Assembly: GCA_027064945.1 (NCBI GenBank)
Contig: JAMOPB010000477.1
Span: forward strand, 1-5,324
DNA: 5,324 nt
Reading direction: 5' to 3'
Source: Candidatus Cloacimonadota bacterium
Lineage (GTDB): Bacteria > Cloacimonadota > Cloacimonadia > Cloacimonadales > TCS61
Shown: positions 1-5,324 of the stretch, in pieces
How positions within the stretch are numbered: position 1 is the first letter of the stretch
Layout: the number at the start of each line of letters is the position of its first letter
The notes under the pieces: generated by a model
The model's input: the letters and a program-made list of their open reading frames with translations, nothing else
Told to the model about the DNA's origin: nothing
The model's database searches: none
Translations under genes and position numbers: made by a program

Positions 1-1175
1 TGTTTTATATTAAACGGAATAATGGGGATTTTCTTCTCAAAATCTTGGGGTCCGTAAAAATCGATATTTGTAACATCAGTAAATTCTTTTCTAAATCTCT
101 TATAATAATACTCCTCGATTGCGTCTATATTTTCGGTTCCTACTTTTCCTTTTAATTGGAAAATAAGAGCTGTTCGAATAGCTTGAATTATTCCCGGTGT
201 ACCCGGTTTTTCTCTTGTTTCAATATCTTGAATAAACTCTTCTTTTTCAGGGGAAACATAATCTACTGTTCCACCGGCAGCAATTGTAGGTGGCAAATCT
301 TTCGGGTATATGTCTTCGTTAAATATCAAAATTCCGGAAGTTCCGGGACCACCTAAGAATTTATGCGGAGATAGGAAAATCGCATCAAAATAACTTTCCT
401 CATCTTTATTCATATTAATTTCCACATAAGGTGCGCAAGCTGCAAAATCAAAACAAGCTAACGTGTTATGCTTATGCAAAATTCTGGCTACTTCATAAAC
501 ATCTGTTCTTAGACCCGTAACATTGGATGCTGCAGAAAAAGAACCGATTTTAGGACGATTATCATATTTCGGATCAGATACAATTTTTTCCAACGCAATC
601 ATATCAAGTTCATCTTCTTCATTTAATGGAATCTCGATAACATCACATAAGGTCTGTCGCCACATAATTTCGTTGGAATGATGCTCATAAGGTCCAACGA
701 AAACAATTGGCTTGTTTTCATGGATATAATCGTGCAATTCCAAACCACACTGGATTCTACCCGGATAACGTTTGTGGCAACTTTGGATAAATCCATTTAC
801 TCGCTCTCGTGTTGCAGGTGGCCAAAAAACTCCCAAAATTTCCTGAAGCTTAGTAATTCCGCCTGTAGTTCCTGATTCAGTAAAAATGATCTTTCCTTTT
901 TCTTCGGCATTTACACATTTTTTTACCACTTTTTCAGCATCATGCAAAAGATTAGTCATCGTCTTACCTGTAAAATCATCATCTGTATGAGAATTTGCAT
1001 AAAATTGCAAAATCTTCATCAAATAATTTTCTACCGAATATAAACCACGTCCACTTGCCGTATAATCTGCATAAACCAATGGTCTTTCACCAAATGGTGT
1101 TTCAAAGCTTAAATTGCGTCCAATAATATCTTTACGTAACCATTCCAAATTTTCAATTCTCTTTTTTGCATCCAT
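1..1175 (-). CDS. Class V aminotransferase-fold PLP enzyme (cysteine desulfurase-like), C-terminus cut by window edge
   Basis: The reading frame is open from the ATG at 1175 to the window edge, giving 391 residues with no stop; the gene continues outside. The fold is that of SufS/NifS enzymes. Visible motifs are GTTGG at 102-106 (phosphate-binding turn), EHHSN at 164-168 (the His that stacks on the PLP ring), SNVTG at 217-221, D243 in FDFAACAPY (contacts the pyridine nitrogen), SPHK with K272 as the Schiff-base lysine followed by FLGGPGTSG, and PGTP at 324-327. The N-terminus has the subfamily motif ADYTASGR (36-43) and then NSHTDDD (61-67). About 30 extra residues lie between GTTGG and EHHSN compared with SufS. 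There is no signal peptide or membrane segment, so it is probably cytosolic. The segment that would hold a desulfurase cysteine is missing, so cysteine desulfurase, selenocysteine lyase or another PLP activity all remain possible. The fold assignment is firm; the substrate is unknown. Confidence 0.9.
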   Translation of the reverse strand, partial: MDAKKRIENLEWLRKDIIGRNLSFETPFGERPLVYADYTASGRGLYSVENYLMKILQFYANSHTDDDFTGKTMTNLLHDAEKVVKKCVNAEEKGKIIFTESGTTGGITKLQEILGVFWPPATRERVNGFIQSCHKRYPGRIQCGLELHDYIHENKPIVFVGPYEHHSNEIMWRQTLCDVIEIPLNEEDELDMIALEKIVSDPKYDNRPKIGSFSAASNVTGLRTDVYEVARILHKHNTLACFDFAACAPYVEINMNKDEESYFDAIFLSPHKFLGGPGTSGILIFNEDIYPKDLPPTIAAGGTVDYVSPEKEEFIQDIETREKPGTPGIIQAIRTALIFQLKGKVGTENIDAIEEYYYKRFRKEFTDVTNIDFYGPQDFEKKIPIIPFNIK

Positions 1176-1181
1176 ATCTTT

Positions 1182-1186
1182 TCCTT
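1182..1186 (-). promoter_or_regulatory. Ribosome binding site of the PLP enzyme gene
   Basis: On the minus strand AAGGA lies 6 bases before the ATG at 1175. This supports that start over any internal Met; the next Met codon is at residue 53, inside the conserved fold. Confidence 0.7.
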
Positions 1187-1235
1187 AAAGTATTTTCGTT
1201 TCAATAATTGCATTCCTGTTATTTCAAAAAGCTAG

Positions 1236-1261
1236 ATTTTATTCAAATAACTTTATGTCAA
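1236..1261 (-). promoter_or_regulatory. Possible promoter for the PLP enzyme gene
   Basis: In the gap between purQ and the PLP enzyme gene, the minus strand carries a perfect TTGACA (1256-1261) followed by TAAAAT (1236-1241). The spacing is only 14 bases, shorter than the usual 16-18, and no better -10 hexamer sits at the ideal distance. The sequence is very AT-rich, so chance matches are likely. The location, about 60 bases before the start codon, is sensible. This is a tentative call. Confidence 0.3.
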
Positions 1262-1295
1262 TTGGATTTTATTTTCCTAAAATTTCCTTTGAAAA

Positions 1296-2126
1296 TCATA
1301 TTTTTTTAAGGGTTTCAATATGTTCTACAATGTTTCTAAAAATTTTCAATCCTTCACCATCCTCACTAATTTCGGGATTTTCACGCTTAAGCTGTCCCCA
1401 ATTGGGATGATTGTATAAACTTAAGTATGCCTCAGGATGTGGCATCAAACCTAAGATTTGTCCTGTTTTATCTGTTAATCCGGCACAATTCAAATCAGAA
1501 CCGTTTGGATTTTGCGGATATTCTGCAGTTAATTCTCCCGCTTCCGTGCAATAAGCAAGACAGTTTAGATTATTTTCCACAATATTTGCTTTTACCTTCT
1601 CATCTCTGATAATCAATTTACCCTCGCCATGACGAACAGGTACTGCAAATTGATCGATTCCTTTTAGAAAAGGAGTATTGGAATTGGGATTAACTTTGCA
1701 CCAAACCCAACGATCTTCAAATTTTGAACTGTCATTTCTGGTTAATGTAACTTCTTGCTCCATATCTCCTGAGATATTGGGAAGTAAACCCATTTTCACT
1801 AAAAATTGAAAACCGTTACAAACTCCTAAAATGTATTTTCCTGAATCGATAAAATCTTTCAATTCGTCTAAGAATAATTTTCCTGAACTCATCTTTTTAT
1901 ATTTCATCTTATTAGCTAAAACTTTTCCGCTACCAAGATCATCACCGAAACTGAATCCACCGGGAAAATTTAAAATATCAAAATCATCTATAGAAAATCT
2001 TTCCAAGAAAATATCATTCAAATGAACAATCTGAGATTCAGCGCCGGCTAAATTATATGCTGCCGCCAATTCTTCTTCACAATTTATTCCATAACCTGTT
2101 ATAATTAATGATTTTACTTTATTCAT
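1296..2126 (-). CDS. purQ: FGAM synthase glutaminase subunit PurQ
   Basis: Class I glutamine amidotransferase subunit of phosphoribosylformylglycinamidine synthase. It hydrolyses glutamine and passes ammonia to PurL in the cytoplasm. The 276 residues include the nucleophile C103 in GVCNGFQ (101-107), the catalytic pair H230 and E232 in PHPEA, the GINCEEE motif (13-19) and FPGGFSFGDD (54-63), all typical of PurQ or of the C-terminal domain of single-chain PurL. The protein is longer than the Bacillus form of roughly 227 residues. The extra length includes a C-terminal stretch after PHPEA (233-260, with NHPNWGQ at 239-245) and a longer middle part. I chose the ATG at 2126 because GAGAGG lies 7 bases upstream. 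A GTG at 2141 would add five residues but would lie inside the end of purL and has no clear ribosome site. The gene starts 4 bases after the purL stop, which suggests translational coupling. Confidence 0.96.
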   Translation of the reverse strand: MNKVKSLIITGYGINCEEELAAAYNLAGAESQIVHLNDIFLERFSIDDFDILNFPGGFSFGDDLGSGKVLANKMKYKKMSSGKLFLDELKDFIDSGKYILGVCNGFQFLVKMGLLPNISGDMEQEVTLTRNDSSKFEDRWVWCKVNPNSNTPFLKGIDQFAVPVRHGEGKLIIRDEKVKANIVENNLNCLAYCTEAGELTAEYPQNPNGSDLNCAGLTDKTGQILGLMPHPEAYLSLYNHPNWGQLKRENPEISEDGEGLKIFRNIVEHIETLKKI

Positions 2127-2130
2127 TTTT

Positions 2131-5124
2131 TTACCTCTCACTCAAGCCGTTATCCCAACAATCTTGCAAAATCTTCATTGGAATATTCACTATCTCTTTT
2201 CCTGAATCGGATACAACAAAATTCTTATCATCAGTAACATAACCAATCAAAGTTGCTTCACCTTGCATCAATTCTTCAAAAGCAGCTTGATTTTCTTCCC
2301 TTACAGAAGCTACAAAACGTGAATGAGATTCTGAAAACATCTTAGCATTAAAATCAATATCATCAATTGATGATAGATCCAAGCTCGCTCCGAATTGTCC
2401 GCCAAAAGCAGATTCAGCAGCAGTTACAGCCAATCCGCCATCGGAAATATCATGGCAAGATTCTATTAAACAAGCATCATTGGCTTTTTCTATTTTCCTA
2501 TAAAGCATAAAAGCTTCTTCTTTTCTCACCTTTGGAACATTTGCTCCCAGTTCACCAAACAATTTATAAAATTCACTGCCGCCTAATTCATCATAAGTTT
2601 TCCCCAAAACATAAATCCTATCTCCGGAAGCTTTAAAATTTGATGTAACTGTTTTTCTAACATCATCAATTTTTGCCACCATTGAGTACAGAATTGTCGG
2701 TGGAACAGAGATTTTCATAGCACCGTATTTGAAATCGTTTTTCATACTGTCTTTTCCGCTTGTCATTGGAATATTGTAGAATGTAGAAGAATCAAACAAA
2801 GCTTCATTCATTTGAACAAGCTGAGCCAGTTTAAATTTCCCATCAGGATTATTTTCAGGATCATAATAACTATCAGGTACGCAGAAGTTATCATTCACAG
2901 TCCAAAATCTATTTGATTTATCATCAATTTCGGGAAGTTTCCCGCCAACGGAAATAATTTGCCTTACTGCTTCATCAAAAGCACCGGCACTCATTTCATA
3001 AGCATCAAGATCGGAATATTTAGGGCAAATACCATTACTTATTGCAACTCCGCTATAATCTTCAAAGTTTAATCGCATAACAGCAGCATCTTGTGGATTT
3101 TTCCCTTCATTTCCCATCAAAGGCTTAATAATCGATTTTCCTTTAACTTCATGATCATATTGTCGAATCACATTTTCTCTTGAGCAAACGTTTAAGCTTC
3201 CCATCATCTGTTTCATTATTTCGTTATAATTATCTATCTTAGGTAGAATTGGTTCATTTAAGTCAGGAGCTTTATATTCTGCTTCCATATATTTTCTGGG
3301 AACACCATCGTGTAAAAATTCCATATTCAAATATGCAACTCTTTCATCATTGAATCTAATATCAAGATAACCGGTATCGGTAAATTCTCCAATTACACTA
3401 AGCTCAACTTCTCGTTCGTTAGCTAATTTAAATAATTCATCTTTCTTATCGGGAGTAACAACAAAAGTCATACGTTCTTGCGATTCTGATATGAAAATTT
3501 CCCAAGGTTTTAGATTTTTATATTTTAATGGAACTTTATCAAGCTCTACCTTTGCTCCACCTGAGATTTCAGCAAGTTCGCCCACAGATGATGATAAACC
3601 ACCAGCTCCATTATCCGTAGATGATTTTATCAATCCTTCAACCACAGCTTGCTGCATAAAATCTGCTACCAGTTTTTGTGTAATCGGACTACCAATTTGC
3701 ACAGCAGATTGCGGAGAATTTTCATCAATCTCAGCTGAACTGAAAGTAGCTCCATGTATTCCATCTTTTCCTACACGCCCACCTGCCATTACTATCAAAT
3801 CACCTGCATCAATTGGCTTTAACCAACTATCAACTCCGGCAAATTTGCTGGGCATCACTCCACCTGTTCCGCAATAAACCAAAGGTTTTCCGCTGTATCT
3901 ATCATCAAAAATAATTGAACCGTTCACAGTGGGAACACCACTTTTATTTCCACCATCTTCAATTCCGTGTCGCACACCTTCAAAAATACGTTTAGGATGT
4001 AATTGACCAGGTAACAATTCCTGATCATAATCCGGTTTACCGAAACAAAGCACATTCGTGTTAAATAGTAGCTTAGCACCACCAATTCCTGTGCCAAGCG
4101 GATCTCTATTATTTCCCAAAATCCCTGTAATTGCCCCACCGTAAGGATCGATTGCTGAAGGTGAATTGTGAGTTTCCACTTTCCAAACAAATACATTGTT
4201 TTCATCAATTCGAACAACACCTGCATTATCAGTAAAAATTTTCAAAAGCCAATTATTCCCTGCTTTTTCCAATCGCTCACGTATTATTTCCGTAGATTTT
4301 CTTATGTAAGATTTAAAAAGGGAATCTATTATTTTATTTTCACCGGTTTCCAAATTTTTATATTTAATTTCCGCAGCAAATTCTTTGTGTTTACAATGTT
4401 CGCTCCACGTTTGAGCTAAAACTTCCAATTCTACATCAGTAGGATTTGCCGGTAAACCGAATAATTCTCTTTCGGTTTGAACTTCATCGGAAGCATAATA
4501 ATCTTGGATTGCTTTCATCTCTTTTAGATTTAAAGATAAAAGCATCTCTTTGGAAATTTGCTGTAATCTGTCTTCATCTACAAAAATATTGATAAATGAA
4601 ACAGGTTTGCCCTCAGCAATCTTTACTTGAGGAAGATAATCAATCTTTCCTTCATATTTACCATATTCGAAGTGATGAATAAGTTTATTCCCAAGAAGAT
4701 CTTCAGCCATTTTTTTTAACTCTTCATCCGATAATTCTTCTTCAAACAGAAATAAATCTTCAGTAAAAATATGCTGTGTATTTGTATCTAATTCCAAGCC
4801 GAGAATATCATTTAAACTTTTCTGAGCCGAAACACCTTCATCATCAGTAACACCCGGCATCTTTGCTACAAGAACAAAAGTTTTGTAATTATCATCTTTA
4901 TAACTTTTATTGATAAGATAATTATGAATAATCTCATCACAAAGTCCTGCTTTTGCAAATTCTTCAATCTGCTTGGAAGAAAGATCGTAAAGTAAATTAA
5001 ACACCTTTATTTTTTTTACATTCCCTGTATTTATCTGTAAAAATTCTTTAGCTGATCTTGCTAAATGCTCAGCTTCCACATCTCTCATTTCATCTTTTAA
5101 AAATATCTGGATTTGGTTTTTCAT
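2131..5124 (-). CDS. purL: FGAM synthase synthetase subunit PurL with fused PurS-like N-terminus
   Basis: ATP-dependent amination of FGAR to FGAM, the fourth step of purine synthesis, using ammonia from PurQ. Domains: PurS-like region about 1-160, apparently two copies (1-75 and 80-155; the second has MPGVTDDEG at 89-97); linker about 190-250 ending in TWSEHCKHKEF (239-249) with H243 at the active site; first AIR-synthetase-like half with KVETHNSPSAIDPYGG (315-330), NNRDPLGTG (338-346) and GKDGIHGATFSS (452-463); its C-terminal lobe with STDNGAGGLSSSVGELAE (502-519); second half with PLMGNEGKNPQDAA (668-681), TSGKDSM (788-794) and HDISDGGLAVTAAES (891-905). At 997 residues it is longer than small PurL (about 740) and shorter than the fused enzyme (about 1,300), because the glutaminase is separate. 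GGAG lies 5 bases before the ATG. The start is 13 bases after the purM stop. No frameshift or lost motif is seen. Confidence 0.96.
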   Translation of the reverse strand: MKNQIQIFLKDEMRDVEAEHLARSAKEFLQINTGNVKKIKVFNLLYDLSSKQIEEFAKAGLCDEIIHNYLINKSYKDDNYKTFVLVAKMPGVTDDEGVSAQKSLNDILGLELDTNTQHIFTEDLFLFEEELSDEELKKMAEDLLGNKLIHHFEYGKYEGKIDYLPQVKIAEGKPVSFINIFVDEDRLQQISKEMLLSLNLKEMKAIQDYYASDEVQTERELFGLPANPTDVELEVLAQTWSEHCKHKEFAAEIKYKNLETGENKIIDSLFKSYIRKSTEIIRERLEKAGNNWLLKIFTDNAGVVRIDENNVFVWKVETHNSPSAIDPYGGAITGILGNNRDPLGTGIGGAKLLFNTNVLCFGKPDYDQELLPGQLHPKRIFEGVRHGIEDGGNKSGVPTVNGSIIFDDRYSGKPLVYCGTGGVMPSKFAGVDSWLKPIDAGDLIVMAGGRVGKDGIHGATFSSAEIDENSPQSAVQIGSPITQKLVADFMQQAVVEGLIKSSTDNGAGGLSSSVGELAEISGGAKVELDKVPLKYKNLKPWEIFISESQERMTFVVTPDKKDELFKLANEREVELSVIGEFTDTGYLDIRFNDERVAYLNMEFLHDGVPRKYMEAEYKAPDLNEPILPKIDNYNEIMKQMMGSLNVCSRENVIRQYDHEVKGKSIIKPLMGNEGKNPQDAAVMRLNFEDYSGVAISNGICPKYSDLDAYEMSAGAFDEAVRQIISVGGKLPEIDDKSNRFWTVNDNFCVPDSYYDPENNPDGKFKLAQLVQMNEALFDSSTFYNIPMTSGKDSMKNDFKYGAMKISVPPTILYSMVAKIDDVRKTVTSNFKASGDRIYVLGKTYDELGGSEFYKLFGELGANVPKVRKEEAFMLYRKIEKANDACLIESCHDISDGGLAVTAAESAFGGQFGASLDLSSIDDIDFNAKMFSESHSRFVASVREENQAAFEELMQGEATLIGYVTDDKNFVVSDSGKEIVNIPMKILQDCWDNGLSER
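2134..2139 (-). promoter_or_regulatory. Ribosome binding site of purQ inside the end of purL
   Basis: GAGAGG on the minus strand is both the last two sense codons of purL (E996, R997) and a Shine-Dalgarno site 7 bases before the purQ ATG. Ribosomes finishing purL would clear or occupy this site, which fits coupled synthesis of the two subunits. Confidence 0.75.
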
Positions 5125-5129
5125 CTACT

Positions 5130-5133
5130 CTCC
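5130..5133 (-). promoter_or_regulatory. Ribosome binding site of purL
   Basis: GGAG on the minus strand, 5 bases before the ATG at 5124, lies in the 13-base gap after the purM stop. It fixes the purL start and, with the short gap, supports an operon. Confidence 0.7.
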
Positions 5134-5137
5134 ATTT

Positions 5138-5324
5138 TTATATATCAAAAATCATTTGTTGCGGATCATTACCACAGCTATTGATTATAATTTGCTTTCT
5201 ATCAATTATCTCTCCAACAATTTTTGCCTTAATTTTCAAATCGGAAAGAACACTTTCTGCGTCGTCAGGATCTACTACAAGCATCATTCCATTGCCCATA
5301 TTCCAAGTTTTGTAAGCTTCTTCT
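5138..5324 (-). CDS. purM: AIR synthetase PurM, C-terminal fragment cut by window edge
   Basis: Only the last 61 residues and the TAA stop (5138-5140) are in the window; the rest lies beyond the right edge. PurM closes the imidazole ring, turning FGAM into AIR with ATP, the step right after PurL/PurQ. The fragment starts EEAYKTWNMGNGMMLVV, which matches the conserved C-terminal lobe of PurM (usually TFNMGIGM or TFNCGVGM in familiar family members). It continues to VGEIIDRK (36-43), the usual GEI-type strand. A Trp stands where Phe is usual, and Asn follows the Gly. Being directly upstream of purL, in the same direction with a 13-base gap, strongly supports purM over other members of the same fold such as ThiL, HypE or SelD. 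The call is good, but the ATP-binding half cannot be checked here. Confidence 0.82.
   Translation of the reverse strand, partial: EEAYKTWNMGNGMMLVVDPDDAESVLSDLKIKAKIVGEIIDRKQIIINSCGNDPQQMIFDI

Noticed and set aside
156..875. Two short plus-strand open frames (156-356 and 678-875)
   Set aside because: Both are antisense to the PLP enzyme, whose frame is continuous and carries all the cofactor-binding motifs.
1264..1287. Stem-loop GGATTTTA / TAAAATTTCC as a purQ terminator
   Set aside because: The stem is mostly A-T pairs with a two-base bulge, and on the minus strand no U-tract follows it, so it does not look like an intrinsic terminator.
2124..2136. A-rich run at the purL-purQ junction as a programmed frameshift site making a fused PurL-PurQ
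   Set aside because: The run lies after the purL stop begins, so ribosomes would terminate first. The codons before the stop (GAG AGG) are not slippery, and purQ has its own good ribosome site.
3491..3877. Plus-strand open frame of 128 codons
   Set aside because: It lies entirely inside purL on the opposite strand, over the conserved synthetase motifs. Its protein is low in recognisable structure and it is explained as a shadow of the real gene.
3924..4226. Minus-strand open frame of 100 codons inside purL
   Set aside because: It is a shifted frame over the conserved ETHNSPSAIDPYGG and NNRDPLGTG region of an intact purL; there is no sign of a frameshift or of an independent gene.
5058..5315. 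Plus-strand open frame with hydrophobic residues
   Set aside because: It spans the purM-purL junction antisense to both real genes; the hydrophobic look comes from the AT-rich complement.

Overview
The window is AT-rich bacterial DNA. All four genes lie on the minus strand, so they read from right to left: the 3' end of purM, then purL, purQ and a class V aminotransferase-fold gene that runs off the left edge. There is no RNA gene, mobile element, CRISPR array or long repeat. The only sizeable gap is about 120 bases (1176-1295).

Right and centre (1296-5324) form a purine biosynthesis operon segment. The order is purM (AIR synthetase, C-terminal 61 residues only), a 13-base gap, purL (997 codons), a 4-base gap, and purQ (276 codons). 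PurL and PurQ together make formylglycinamidine ribonucleotide (FGAM) synthase, step 4 of de novo IMP synthesis. PurM catalyses step 5. PurQ frees ammonia from glutamine, and PurL uses that ammonia with ATP to convert FGAR to FGAM. PurL is intermediate between the two textbook forms. It carries an N-terminal PurS-like region and linker like the single-chain enzyme of about 1,300 residues, but its glutaminase is a separate gene immediately downstream. The gene order therefore matches the domain order of the single-chain enzyme.

Left (1-1175) is a gene for a PLP enzyme of the SufS/NifS fold. The internal-aldimine lysine and the other cofactor-binding motifs are visible. It belongs to a poorly characterised subfamily with an insertion of about 30 residues, and its C-terminal part is outside the window. 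Whether it is co-transcribed with the purine genes is unclear: no convincing terminator lies between them, and a TTGACA hexamer in the gap suggests a separate promoter.

Organism: a bacterium using the standard code with clear Shine-Dalgarno sites. The PurL/PurQ architecture argues against Enterobacteria (fused enzyme) and against Bacillus (small PurL plus separate PurS). A member of the FCB group, such as a Cloacimonadota-like lineage, is only an impression and cannot be proved from this sequence. Most of the window is ordinary metabolism, and I see no strong case for a new defence or mobile system.
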